64,000 nucleotides of DNA from NCBI GenBank assembly GCA_963677325.2, contig CAXXGM010000002.1, positions 62,001-126,000 on the forward strand. The letters run 5' to 3'. The position numbers were made by a program, and so were the translations under genes. Below, one piece after another: positions 27,533 through 37,445 of the stretch. Source of the stretch: G963677325 sp963677325. Its GTDB lineage: Bacteria > Bacteroidota > Bacteroidia > Bacteroidales > Prolixibacteraceae. The notes under the pieces are model-generated. The model saw only the letters and a program-made list of their open reading frames with translations, did no database searches and had not been told where the DNA came from. How positions within the stretch are numbered: the stretch's first letter is position 1; each line of letters opens with the position of its first letter.

Positions 27533-28782
27533 TTTTCCGCTGAATAAGAATGTTTCATAATGTTTTTTGCCAATGGGATAGAAAGCATTTGAAGCAATGC
27601 CACGATGATCAGAGAGTAACGAAGTGCAAAGATTTCAGAAACACTGAATGCCAGGAAGATAAATAAGCCTAAACCCGCAACTCTGCCTGTATATAAACCA
27701 AACTCATGATTAAGAATATAGGCGTACTGGTTCCTGTTTTCCCGTTTCGAAACCACATCGATCACCTTCATCATAATGGGATAATAAGCCAGGTCGTGCA
27801 GGGGCTGGAAAAATACCTTGCACAAAACAAATACCATAACACCTAAGACAGATAACTCAAGGCCGTTGACGATGGTCCCAATAAGGAAGAGCGTTATTCC
27901 AAAACCAAAAATAAGAATCCGGTGTTTGGGTTTTGCGAAGCGGCCCAGAAGGTAGATCAGAATGGCAGTCAATCCACCGCTGACTCCCTGTATCAGGCCG
28001 AGCGAGCCTTCTTTCCCGACATATTTCATGATAAGCATGGCGGGGGCTGTGACAAGGAAACCCTGCACCAGCCCTTTAAGCATCGCAAGCAATATCTGTT
28101 TGTTCCAAAGCCTGTCGAAACGGAAATAGAGAAAATCTTTCTGGACCGGATTTTCAAATTTGCCGCGTGCCAGGGAAAAACAAGCCAGGATGGTAATCGC
28201 AAAAACAATAATAGTTACGATGCGATAACCTGTGTAAATGCTAAGTACGATTCCAAAAATCTGCATTCCGTCAATTGAGGCAAGCAAAGCACCAATTAGC
28301 AGCGGTATGGTAATGTTGGAAATCGTAAAGAAAAATGATTCAAGTCCGAAAAAATAATTACGGTTCTCATCCCGGGTCGTGTTTAGCGCCATCAGGTAGC
28401 GGTTGGTCCAGAAAAATCCTGATGCTGCGCCAATCAGGGTACCGGAAATGATCAATCCAAAGAGCGTAATATTTTGCACAAACATCATTCCGGCCATCGA
28501 CATACCGCTCAGCAGAATACCGAAGCTGTACAGGTGGGCAACCTTGAAGCTTTTCAGCAAAAAGCCGTTGGTCAGCGAGGTAATGATGATGCCGGTATAC
28601 ATGGCTACCTGGAAAATGGCCACATAGCTTGTGTCAGCAAAATAGCGCATGATGTATGCCGCCATAAAGATCTCAACCACCGGCAGCACCAGGGCATACA
28701 GCATATTGGTAATAAGCAGCACCCGCATATTGTGCGGCATTGACATGAAAAACCGGAACTCGGCAATCAGTTTTGCTATCAT
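27529..28782 (-). CDS. MFS transporter
   Basis: A 417-aa polytopic inner-membrane protein with about twelve hydrophobic helices, consistent with the major facilitator superfamily. Basic cytoplasmic loops (for example KPKHR between helices) fit the topology. It probably imports a sugar or oligosaccharide released by periplasmic enzymes, judged by its place between susD and the 573-aa secreted protein, whose start overlaps its stop. Substrate not readable. Confidence 0.82.
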   Translation of the reverse strand: MIAKLIAEFRFFMSMPHNMRVLLITNMLYALVLPVVEIFMAAYIMRYFADTSYVAIFQVAMYTGIIITSLTNGFLLKSFKVAHLYSFGILLSGMSMAGMMFVQNITLFGLIISGTLIGAASGFFWTNRYLMALNTTRDENRNYFFGLESFFFTISNITIPLLIGALLASIDGMQIFGIVLSIYTGYRIVTIIVFAITILACFSLARGKFENPVQKDFLYFRFDRLWNKQILLAMLKGLVQGFLVTAPAMLIMKYVGKEGSLGLIQGVSGGLTAILIYLLGRFAKPKHRILIFGFGITLFLIGTIVNGLELSVLGVMVFVLCKVFFQPLHDLAYYPIMMKVIDVVSKRENRNQYAYILNHEFGLYTGRVAGLGLFIFLAFSVSEIFALRYSLIIVALLQMLSIPLAKNIMKHSYSAEK

Positions 28783-28856
28783 TTAATCCTATAGGATTTA
28801 GATCAGAATAAAAAGTATTTTGTAAACAGAAAGCAGGGCGTCGTAGTTAGGGATTA

Positions 28857-28899
28857 AAGGAGATTAATTTTTGAAGTCCAACCTTAAATTAATCTCCTT
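28857..28899 (-). terminator. Hairpin between susD and the MFS gene
   Basis: A 14-bp perfect stem AAGGAGATTAATTT/AAATTAATCTCCTT with a 15-nt loop sits in the 135-nt gap. On the minus strand it is not followed by a long T run, so it may attenuate expression or stabilise the susCD message rather than fully terminate. Confidence 0.55.
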
Positions 28900-28917
28900 A
28901 ATCTTGTACCATTGAAA

Positions 28918-30396
28918 TTAATAACCGGTATTCTGAGAGATAGTACCGCCTGATTTATCAATTTCACCCTGTGGAATTGGATAGATATAGTTTTTATCCT
29001 GAAAATTTTTACCAAGACCGGTTAAAAAGCTTTTAGCCAGGTTCCATCGTTTAAGGTCATTGAAACGTTGCGATTCGAATCCTAATTCTACCCTTCTTTC
29101 CTGTATGAGCCAATTTTTTATCTGGGCTTTATCGGTTGAGGCCACGTTTCTGTCGGGAAGTGTACCTGCGGGGGGTGTGGTGCCCGCAGCAGTAACAGAA
29201 AGCCTTGCACGCTGCCTTATACTGTTGATAAGTGTAATGGCTTGAGCATAGGCGCCTGTTTCATTCAGTGCTTCGGCTTTCCAAAGCATTACATCTGCCC
29301 AGCGAATATATACTTTGTTACTGGGGGCATCGTCGTTACCCTTATTGTTGCCGTTTAAATCGCCGGTATATTTGCAAACAATCTGGTTCGGAACATCAAC
29401 GGTATAAACCAATCTTGGATCATTGGCCTCAAAGGCATTAATGAAATTAGTAGTGGGCGCAACAAAACCCCATCCTAACAAAGCGCAAATGCCATTACCG
29501 CTTCTCGGAGTTGTTAATGACTCGTGATCATAGGCAAAAATCACTTCATTATCGGCAAATTTCTTTGAAACACTAAAATTATCGAAATAATTGGCATTCA
29601 GACTGTAATAGTTTAGCCCTTCCAGTGCGGTTATTATATTGATCACTTCTGCCCATTGTTGATTGTACAAAGCAACCTTTGCCTGCATTGCCAATACTGC
29701 ACCTTTAGATACCCTCCATTTCTCAACCGGATCCAGATATTTTCCATCAGGAAGCAAAGTTTTAGCGAGGTCAAGGTCTTTGCTTATTTGTATTAACACA
29801 TTGGCTTTGGTCTCTTTTTTTGCAACTTTATAAGCATCGGCAAAATTATTCAGCGGTGTTAATATTAATGGCACATCACCATATAAATTCACCAAATCAA
29901 AATAGTAAAAAGCCCTTAAAAAATAGACCTGACCTAAAAGAATTTTTTTGGCAGATTCATCAAAACCAAGGTCCGCTGTTAGTTTAGCATCAGTCAAATA
30001 ACTGATCGCTTTATTTGACCTTGAAACGCCGTCAAAGTCATAACTCCATTGACCATTAATACCGGGATTGGATGCAGTAAAACTAAAATCGGAAAACTGA
30101 TCCATCCAGGCCTGGTCGCCATCCGGATTCCATTTTTTTTGCATATCACCCGAAGCAATATCCTGCAAAATAAAATCGTTGCGAAGTACGGTACCATCAT
30201 CCCAGGCCCAGTTGCCAATAATGTTTAAAGTATTCGAAAGCAACTGGTAAGACGAAGATACTGAGTAGATAACCGATGCATGTGTAGGAGGCACTCCCTC
30301 CGTTATTATGCCTATCGGGGCTTCATGCAGGTATTTATTACAGCTAACTGTGCAAATCATAATTATTGCTGCCAGTAATTTATAAATTGATTTCAT
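28918..30396 (-). CDS. SusD/RagB family glycan-binding lipoprotein
   Basis: The outer-membrane surface lipoprotein that captures glycan for its SusC partner. I start at the ATG at 30396 (MKSIYKLLAAIIMICTVSC), which gives a clean lipoprotein signal with Cys at the lipobox; an in-frame ATG lies 18 nt earlier. The SusD-like N-terminal region and the RagB/SusD C-terminal region are both present, with IRQRARL and QERRVELGFESQRFNDLKRW near the end, typical of the family. About 492 aa. It follows susC after 23 nt. The glycan cannot be deduced from sequence. Confidence 0.94.
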   Translation of the reverse strand: MKSIYKLLAAIIMICTVSCNKYLHEAPIGIITEGVPPTHASVIYSVSSSYQLLSNTLNIIGNWAWDDGTVLRNDFILQDIASGDMQKKWNPDGDQAWMDQFSDFSFTASNPGINGQWSYDFDGVSRSNKAISYLTDAKLTADLGFDESAKKILLGQVYFLRAFYYFDLVNLYGDVPLILTPLNNFADAYKVAKKETKANVLIQISKDLDLAKTLLPDGKYLDPVEKWRVSKGAVLAMQAKVALYNQQWAEVINIITALEGLNYYSLNANYFDNFSVSKKFADNEVIFAYDHESLTTPRSGNGICALLGWGFVAPTTNFINAFEANDPRLVYTVDVPNQIVCKYTGDLNGNNKGNDDAPSNKVYIRWADVMLWKAEALNETGAYAQAITLINSIRQRARLSVTAAGTTPPAGTLPDRNVASTDKAQIKNWLIQERRVELGFESQRFNDLKRWNLAKSFLTGLGKNFQDKNYIYPIPQGEIDKSGGTISQNTGY

Positions 30397-30419
30397 CTTT
30401 TTGATTTTAAACATATTAA

Positions 30420-33400
30420 TTATAACTTAATATTGACCCCAAATAAAAATGCTCTTGACTGAGGGTAAGTACCCTGGTCCAATAAATTTACTGATTCCGG
30501 GTCTAACCCTGTGTAATTGGTCAATGTGAAGAGATTTTGAACTGATACATATACCCTTACATTCTTAACCGCAGGGTTTGATTTCCCAAATAAAGCCGGC
30601 AGTGTATAACCGATCTCCAGATTTTTAAGTCTTAAATAAGAAGCATCTTCCACAAAAATACTTGAGTTCCGGCTGCTGCCGTTATCGTTAAAAGTAGAAC
30701 GAGGTATACTATTGCTGGTACCCTGGCCATGCCATGCATTTAATGTTGAGATGGAATGGTTAAATGGACGGGTATCATAATCAATAATTTTTTTAAGGTC
30801 ATTGTATCTTTCAACACCTTTTACACCCTGTATAAAAATCGCAACATCGAATCCTTTATAATTACCCGATAAATTTAAACCATAGGTAAGCCTTGGGTTT
30901 GGATTCCCCAAATAGGTTCGGTCATTGTCATTGATGATACCATCTTTATTCAGATCGTTAAATTTAATGTCACCTGGTTTAACTTCAGGATGAGGTGCAC
31001 CTGTTAAATAAGTATCTATCTCGTTTTGATTTTGATAAATACCGGTCATTTGAAATCCATAATAAGCATTTAAAGGGTGGCCGGCTTCTGTTTTTGTGAC
31101 CTGCCCGTAAATACTTGGTAAATTAGGATGTAATTTCTCTACCCTGTTTTTAACAGTAGCAAGATTCGCGTTAATGTTATATTTGAATGGATGGTCATCG
31201 TTTTTAAAACCAACAGACAACTCAAAACCCCTATTACTGACTTCCCCCGCGTTTACAATGGTTGGCTGTACATCCCCGACCAGTTTTGGCAAATTTAACG
31301 GCAATAGAATGCCGGATGTAGTTTTTTTAAAATAATCGGCAGACAGCGTAAATTTGTTTTTAAGCAAGCCCAAATCAATTCCTATATCATTTTGAGTGGT
31401 TGTTTCCCATTTTAAATCCGGATTGCCATAGCGCAATAAGGTTCCTAAAGGATTGTAAATTGCAAGCGAATTATAATTATTTAACCCCGACTGGTTACCC
31501 AATTTTCCTGAACTTACTCTAAGTTTAAGGTCAGAGATCAAACTCACATCCTGCATAAATTTTTCCTTTGATATTTTCCAGCCGGCAGAGAAGGAAGGGA
31601 AATATGCCTCCTGGTTATTTTCTGCAAACTGGCTGGAAGCATCCCTTCTGAGGCTGGCGGTTACAAAAAATCGATAATCATAATTATAATTTACCGAACC
31701 AAATTGGGAGAATAATGACCATTGCGATGCCCCGCCTCCATTCCAAAGATCCAGAGGATAACTCCCAAAATCAATGTACTGGAACGCGGGAGTTGTATAA
31801 CCGTACCTGGACCTAGATGCGCTCAAATTAGAAGTACGATTGGTGATAAATTCACTGCCCACCAGGGCACTTAAAGAATGTTTGTCAAATGTTTTGCTGT
31901 AATTCAAGGTGTTGGTCCAGGTAATGGTGGTTTCTTGAGCTCTTTCTTCAGCCAGATTGGTAGGGCGGTTTTGACGGCCGGTACCCTTGTCTATATCAGC
32001 GCCGCCGCCATCATCATCACCAAAATTCCTATTAAATGCTTTATTATGCAGCATATTCAAATCTATGCCCAAATTGGATTTTAGTTTTAATTCCTTCTCC
32101 TTTAAAAACGCATATTCTGCATATACACTACCAAAAGTTTTAAAGTTGGCCCGCCTATCATTGGTGAAATAAGCAAGAGCAATGGGGTTTGAACCAAACT
32201 CATATTTGTTGGCACTTCCGTTCCAGCTGCCGCCATTTGCAGCAACATTTTTAGAATAAAAAGGAAGATCGGTAAAGGGATCATCTGCTTTATATGCGGG
32301 GTCCGTTTTATCTTTGAATACTGGGATGACCGGTGGACGTATAAAAGCATGACGGATCACACCAGGTACATCACCGCTTGAGGATATTTTATCCTGTAAA
32401 GTATTGGAAATTTGCAAATTGGTTCCCAGCGTCAAACGGTCGGTAAGATTGGCATTAACATTTGTTCTAAAATTAAGACGCTCAAACTGGTCATTTTTAT
32501 AAATTACAATTCCATCTTGTTTATAGTATCCGCCGGAAATAAGGTACTGCACTTTATCAGAACCACCGCTGGCAGATAATTGCAGGTTTTGTGATTTGCC
32601 AAGTACAAATAATTCATTCAGCCAATTGGTATTTGCAAGGTCCGTTCTTGATTTATCTGCGGTATATGGATTAGTCCCGGAGTAGCCCGAATTGTTCCAG
32701 CTCTCTTCCATTTTATTCATATACTGTGTTGCATTTAGCATCGTAGGGAGATTGGATACTTTTTGAATGCCGTAATAATAGTTAATGTCCAGGTCGGATT
32801 TTCCGGCTTTACCATTTTTGGTAGTAATTACGATTACTCCACCGGCCGCTCTTGCACCGTAAATAGCAGCTGAAGAGGCATCTTTTAATACCGTCATTGA
32901 CTGTATTTCTGCCGGGTTTAAGAAGTTGATATCAGTGGCAGGCAAACCATCTACTATATATAGCGGGTCGCTGCTGCTCCCTATTGTTCCTACGCCGCGG
33001 ATGGTAACATTTATACCATCACCCGGCGCGCCTGTACTTTGGGTTACCTGAACACCGGCGACTTGTCCCTGCAGAATCTGAGCTACTTCGGGCACCCTAC
33101 GATGGTCCACATTCTCCATATCAACCGTTCCAACGGCTCCGGTTAAGGAGGATTTAGTTTGAGTCGTATAACCCATTACCACCACCTCTTTTAGTGCTAA
33201 CGCTTCCTCTTTTAAGACAACATTAATTACAGAATTTCCAGTGTAGGGTATTGTTTGCGGCAAATATCCCATAAAAGTAAAATGGAGTGAATGTGGAGCT
33301 AAGGGGGTTAATGTAATCGAATAATTACCCTGTTCATCTGTAACAACGCCGTTTTGAGTATTTAGCTGCACTACCGGAACTCCTGGCATATTAATGCCAT

Positions 33401-33506
33401 TTGCATCCTTAACGTTTCCCGTAATTTTTGTCTGTGCAAAAAGCGACTGACCCGATAAGGCAATTACGAGCAACAAAAGCCATACATAACTGAATGTTGA
33501 TTTCAT
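30420..33506 (-). CDS. SusC/RagA family TonB-linked outer-membrane transporter
   Basis: A 1028-aa TonB-dependent transporter that imports oligosaccharide (rarely peptide) across the outer membrane. Signal peptide at residues 1-24, then a CarboxypepD-regulatory-like domain (GNVKDANGINMPGVPV) and the plug with the family box SSAAIYGARAAGGVIVITTK. The 22-strand barrel ends in an aromatic-poor strand, LFGVNIKL. It heads the susC-susD-MFS-secreted protein operon. No anti-sigma/ECF pair or hybrid two-component regulator is adjacent, so control is not obvious. Confidence 0.95.
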   Translation of the reverse strand: MKSTFSYVWLLLLVIALSGQSLFAQTKITGNVKDANGINMPGVPVVQLNTQNGVVTDEQGNYSITLTPLAPHSLHFTFMGYLPQTIPYTGNSVINVVLKEEALALKEVVVMGYTTQTKSSLTGAVGTVDMENVDHRRVPEVAQILQGQVAGVQVTQSTGAPGDGINVTIRGVGTIGSSSDPLYIVDGLPATDINFLNPAEIQSMTVLKDASSAAIYGARAAGGVIVITTKNGKAGKSDLDINYYYGIQKVSNLPTMLNATQYMNKMEESWNNSGYSGTNPYTADKSRTDLANTNWLNELFVLGKSQNLQLSASGGSDKVQYLISGGYYKQDGIVIYKNDQFERLNFRTNVNANLTDRLTLGTNLQISNTLQDKISSSGDVPGVIRHAFIRPPVIPVFKDKTDPAYKADDPFTDLPFYSKNVAANGGSWNGSANKYEFGSNPIALAYFTNDRRANFKTFGSVYAEYAFLKEKELKLKSNLGIDLNMLHNKAFNRNFGDDDGGGADIDKGTGRQNRPTNLAEERAQETTITWTNTLNYSKTFDKHSLSALVGSEFITNRTSNLSASRSRYGYTTPAFQYIDFGSYPLDLWNGGGASQWSLFSQFGSVNYNYDYRFFVTASLRRDASSQFAENNQEAYFPSFSAGWKISKEKFMQDVSLISDLKLRVSSGKLGNQSGLNNYNSLAIYNPLGTLLRYGNPDLKWETTTQNDIGIDLGLLKNKFTLSADYFKKTTSGILLPLNLPKLVGDVQPTIVNAGEVSNRGFELSVGFKNDDHPFKYNINANLATVKNRVEKLHPNLPSIYGQVTKTEAGHPLNAYYGFQMTGIYQNQNEIDTYLTGAPHPEVKPGDIKFNDLNKDGIINDNDRTYLGNPNPRLTYGLNLSGNYKGFDVAIFIQGVKGVERYNDLKKIIDYDTRPFNHSISTLNAWHGQGTSNSIPRSTFNDNGSSRNSSIFVEDASYLRLKNLEIGYTLPALFGKSNPAVKNVRVYVSVQNLFTLTNYTGLDPESVNLLDQGTYPQSRAFLFGVNIKL

Positions 33507-33862
33507 TGTGTACTTTATTAAGGTTTGAATACATAATAATTAAGTTAATAATATCATCAAATCATTTAAAATACGACAGTTATAGGTGACAGTAGTTGGG
33601 TGAAGGCAAAGGAATAGTTCAATGAAGGAGCAGGGGAAAAGGAAAAGAAGGAAAATATGTTTTCAATCTTTAACATATACATCAAATTAAGCATGATGTT
33701 AAAATGACTTTGCAAATTTTTCAGGAAACAAACAACACAATCATATTGTTTTACATTTATCGGGGAAAGTGTTAATGGTCATTAAAAGTCATTGATAGTC
33801 ATTGGTCATTAAGTCATTTAAAATGACACGAAGTAAATGACATGAAGTAAATGACCACAATA
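33507..33862. other. Upstream region of susC with AGTCATT words
   Basis: A non-coding leader/promoter area of susC on the minus strand. I do not find a clear TAnnTTTG. At 33776-33852 degenerate AGTCATT/AATGAC words are repeated about nine times in both orientations. Confidence 0.5.
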
Positions 33863-34906
33863 TTATAGCAAGGTCGCCAGTATTTCGGAAATGGAGAATC
33901 TGGCGCCGCAGATTACTTCATCGCTTGCCCCGTAATACATAAAGATGTCATCACCTTTTACATAATGACCATTTGTAAACACTACATTGCCGAAGAATCC
34001 TGTTTGTTCGTAAGTCTGAACTGGTTCCATGACCGGGTCAGTACTTCGGGCAATAACTATTGATGGATCATTAATGTCAAGAAGTAGGGCGCCAAGGCAA
34101 TAGCGATGGTCGCCGTTGGCGCCATGATAAATTTCAAGCCAACCCTTAGCAGTCCTGATAGGTGCAGCACCGGCGCCGACGCGTACCGAATCCCAGCTGC
34201 CGGGACGCGCGGTTGCAATGCATTTATGATTACCCCAGTGGATCAGGTCGGGCGATTCGGCAAGCCAGATGTAGTTTCCGCCGAGTTCAGGGCTGCTAGG
34301 GCGGTGAAGGGCATAATATTTCCCATTTATCATCTCCTCAAAGAGGGCACAATCCTTATTATGCGGGGGAAAAATCATCCCTTTGCGGCTGAAATTCTTC
34401 CAGTCTTTGGTACGAATAAGCCCCACACCTACCCCGAATTCCGATACTTCGGTAAATGACAGGCTAAAGCCATCGGCCATGGTTGCTATCCGGCAGTCTT
34501 CAATCCCAAATGTTTCAAGTTCGCCTTTCCCAAAGATGGGAGGGTAACCATCAGGCTCAACAAAATGGATCCCGTCATCACTGCACATGAGTCTCAGGTA
34601 AGAGAGTGTAGTAAGGTAATCCTTCTTCTTATACTTGATGATCCGGGGGTCAGAAGCATCCAGGTCTGGATCATTTTTATCGAAATTCAGAATTTCAATT
34701 TCGCCGTGACTATTGTAAACCGGAAAGCTGATTTTGCCTTCAATTTGCCTGGGCCTTTCCGCAACGCGAAGAAGCAGCCATATTTTCCCATCAAACTGAA
34801 AAACACCGGGGTTCAGCAGGCAAATAATTTCCATTTCTTCAATACCCGGTTTTAAATCTGCCGGACGAAGAAGCGGGTTTTGCGGAAATCGGTTTGCAAT
34901 ATCCAT
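33863..34906 (-). CDS. GH130 family glycoside phosphorylase/hydrolase
   Basis: A 347-aa five-bladed beta-propeller enzyme of GH130, whose members phosphorolyse or hydrolyse beta-mannosides. I use the ATG at 34906 (MDIANRFPQNPLL), which has an AAGAGA site upstream and begins at the family N-terminus; a longer frame to 34996 would overlap the IS4 remnant. The usual EDPR catalytic motif appears as EDCR, with the presumed general acid Asp137 kept. Other family marks are NPGVFQFDGKIWLLLRVAE and the later WLEIYHG and GNVVFTNG. There is no signal peptide, so it acts in the cytoplasm. It is separate from susC by 356 nt. Confidence 0.88.
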   Translation of the reverse strand: MDIANRFPQNPLLRPADLKPGIEEMEIICLLNPGVFQFDGKIWLLLRVAERPRQIEGKISFPVYNSHGEIEILNFDKNDPDLDASDPRIIKYKKKDYLTTLSYLRLMCSDDGIHFVEPDGYPPIFGKGELETFGIEDCRIATMADGFSLSFTEVSEFGVGVGLIRTKDWKNFSRKGMIFPPHNKDCALFEEMINGKYYALHRPSSPELGGNYIWLAESPDLIHWGNHKCIATARPGSWDSVRVGAGAAPIRTAKGWLEIYHGANGDHRYCLGALLLDINDPSIVIARSTDPVMEPVQTYEQTGFFGNVVFTNGHYVKGDDIFMYYGASDEVICGARFSISEILATLL

Positions 34907-34964
34907 TGTAGTCTCTTTTGTTTGATACAATCGAATGCTAAAGGTAAATTTACAATAAAAATGG

Positions 34965-35746
34965 CTAAGTACATGACAAAAATTTGAATATTTCAATATT
35001 ATCTTGAAAATAAGCGTTTAAGAGTACTGTTGCAATATAAGTTAATCCGTATTTGACTAAACTTTGAGCTTTATTCCCATGTTTTTTGATCGGGATTGGT
35101 TTGATGTACTTATGTAAAAAATCACCGCCCAAATAAGCCAAGGCAAAAGCGACCATCACCATTGCAAACAGTTTTTCAATTCTGTGAATCTCTGTCAAAT
35201 GAGTATCTTCAATATTGAAGCCACTTGTTTTCAAAACCCTGAAAACAATTTCAATTTGCCAACGTTCCTTGTATATTTCCAGTGCATCTGCTGGCTTATT
35301 GAACGAGATAACAATTTGAAGCTCTATCTTTCCTTCCTTATTTCTCGCTTTGGAAGCCGATAGGTAACACAACTGATTGTTTACATATACAATACGTTGG
35401 TTCGCCCGACAGCCGTTAAGCGGCAAATCTGTAAACAGCCAACTGGCTTTAACCTGTTTGCCATTGTGAGGCTGCAGTACCCAAAAGTTTTCGCGGATAC
35501 GGATATAGTATCTAATCCTGTTATGATTCATGTATTTTATCCATTTTCCCCCACAAACTCCCGGTCTGCTGTTATACAATCCAACGACTCACGTCCAAAA
35601 AGCAGGATAAACCGCTCAATCAATTCAATCCGTTCATCAGTATTAGAATTACCAAATTTTGGCAATAGCTTAAAAAGCAGGTTCTTCACAGAAATGCGTA
35701 CCTGATGGAATAAAGTTGTAATTTCCCCAGCAAAAAATGTCAACAA
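34965..35746 (-). pseudogene. IS4 family transposase remnant (frameshifted, 5'-truncated)
   Basis: Two overlapping minus-strand frames, 35746-35537 and 35579-34965, join at a GGGGGAAAA run near 35550. The joint protein has the second catalytic Asp region CITADREFVG and an intact Y-x2-R-x3-E-x6-K signature (YKERWQIEIVFRVLK). The N-terminal part with the first catalytic Asp is missing, so the element is inactive. It sits directly upstream of the GH130 gene. Confidence 0.82.
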
Positions 35747-35983
35747 GTTTGCTTTTTAAATCTCCCTCCAAATAATTGAATATTTTTTTCGTAATTTTGG
35801 ATAGTTATTGCGGATTGTAGGATATAAAAATATCTCCCAAATCTCAATGGCAACTTGCACAAAAGGCTACCTATAACAACACCAGTAAAAACATTTCATC
35901 GAAACAAAGCAAACATTGAAACAGATTGAAATAGAAGTGCCTGGAAAGCTTTAACCATAAAATGAAATTAAAAGTTCAATAAT

Positions 35984-37369
35984 ATGAGAAATCAAAAGTT
36001 TGGACGCCGGGAAGCGCTAAAAGTTATTGGTAAAGCCTCATTAATGGTTCCATTTTCGGGGCTGGAGTTATCTGCCGCTCATTCAATCATAGAAAAACAG
36101 CAACAGCAGAATAATGATGACAAAAAACCTGCAAAACCTGTCACCGTCATTGTCATTGGAGCCGGGAACAGAGGTTGGGGGGCGTATAGTTCTTATGGAA
36201 TTAAATTCCCCGAAGAGTTAAAAGTCGTAGGCGTTGCAGAACCCATTCCTTACAGAAGGGAGCGAATAGCAAAAGCTTTTGATATACCAGCAGAGAACCA
36301 GTTTATAACCTGGGAAGATGTTTTCAATAAACCTAAATTTGCTGATGCCCTGTTCATCACTACACCGGATGAACTTCATTACGGACCCGCAATGGCTGGC
36401 CTGAATAAAGGTTATGATCTCCTGCTTGAAAAAGCAATCGCCCAAACATGGGATCAGTGCAACGATATCCTTAAACTGGCTGAAAAGAAGAAATCAATCG
36501 TTGCCGTTTGCCATGTGCTGCGTTATACCAATTATTTCAGAAAGATGAGAGAAATTGTGCAGTCTGGCCGAATCGGAGATATTGTAAGTATCCAGCACCT
36601 CGAGCCGGTGGAGCACATACACATGTCCCATTCGTTTGTCAGGGGCAACTGGGGGAATTCGAAAAAATCAAATCCCATGATTCTTTCCAAATCATGCCAT
36701 GACACCGATATTCTGCGATGGATCATCAACAAACCTTGTACACGTGTTTCATCATTTGGTTCACTTTCACTTTTCAGAAAAGAAAATGCACCCACAGGTT
36801 CAACAATTAGATGTACAGATGGTTGCAAGGTTGAGCGGGAATGTCCCTATTCAGCAAAAAAGATCTACCTTGAAAAACGGGAATGGATTAAACATCTTAA
36901 TCTGGAAGCAGTGAACGATCAGACCATCCTACGTGAACTGAGAAATGGTCCATACGGGAGATGTGTTTATCACTGTGATAACGATGTGGTGGATCACCAG
37001 GTGACAAATTTCGAATTTGAGGGAAACATTTCCGCATCATTCTCAATGGAAGCTATGACCTCTTATGCAGGGCGGCGCACACGTATTTTTGGAACAAAAG
37101 GCGATCTGGCAGGCGATGAAAATACCCTTACAATCAATGAATTTGCTTCCGGAAAAAAAGAAGTATGGGATGCTTCAACAGCTGCTAAAACATCTTCGGG
37201 TCATGGTGGGGGCGATCACGGCCTGGTGCACGACTTTGTCAGAGCAGTCAGTTTCAAGAATCCTGAAATACTTTCTTCCACGATACAGGTTTCCATGGCC
37301 AGTCATTTGATGGGATTCAGAGCAGAGGAAAGCCGGTTGAAAGGGGTTGTTGAAAAGGTAAATATGTAA
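35984..37369 (+). CDS. Exported Gfo/Idh/MocA family oxidoreductase
   Basis: A 461-aa NAD(P)-dependent sugar oxidoreductase-like protein. A Tat-type leader is seen at the N-terminus (GRREALKVIGKAS). The Rossmann fold follows (VIVIGAGNRGWGAY, near residue 54), then the family block LLEKAIAQTWDQCNDIL and a C-terminal domain with a cysteine cluster (RCTDGCKVERECPY) around residues 280-295. Tat export fits folding with cofactor in the cytoplasm. Exported members act on glycosides or as GH109-type enzymes; the substrate is unknown. A hairpin follows. Confidence 0.85.
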   Translation: MRNQKFGRREALKVIGKASLMVPFSGLELSAAHSIIEKQQQQNNDDKKPAKPVTVIVIGAGNRGWGAYSSYGIKFPEELKVVGVAEPIPYRRERIAKAFDIPAENQFITWEDVFNKPKFADALFITTPDELHYGPAMAGLNKGYDLLLEKAIAQTWDQCNDILKLAEKKKSIVAVCHVLRYTNYFRKMREIVQSGRIGDIVSIQHLEPVEHIHMSHSFVRGNWGNSKKSNPMILSKSCHDTDILRWIINKPCTRVSSFGSLSLFRKENAPTGSTIRCTDGCKVERECPYSAKKIYLEKREWIKHLNLEAVNDQTILRELRNGPYGRCVYHCDNDVVDHQVTNFEFEGNISASFSMEAMTSYAGRRTRIFGTKGDLAGDENTLTINEFASGKKEVWDASTAAKTSSGHGGGDHGLVHDFVRAVSFKNPEILSSTIQVSMASHLMGFRAEESRLKGVVEKVNM

Positions 37370-37384
37370 AGGAGCGAGAGCAAT

Positions 37385-37416
37385 AAAGGAGACTTACGTT
37401 TTTATAAGTCTCCTTT
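37385..37416 (+). terminator. Hairpin after the exported oxidoreductase gene
   Basis: A 12-bp perfect stem AAAGGAGACTTA/TAAGTCTCCTTT, 8-nt loop, only a short T tract. It lies between convergent genes and could serve both. Confidence 0.6.
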
Positions 37417-37445
37417 GTATCCGATGGTTTTCACAATGATAGCAA

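Noticed and set aside
35540..35560. Programmed -1 frameshift in the IS4 transposase at GGGGGAAAA
   Set aside because: The run is not a canonical slippery heptamer in the zero frame and the N-terminal catalytic part is missing, so decay by a homopolymer indel is simpler.
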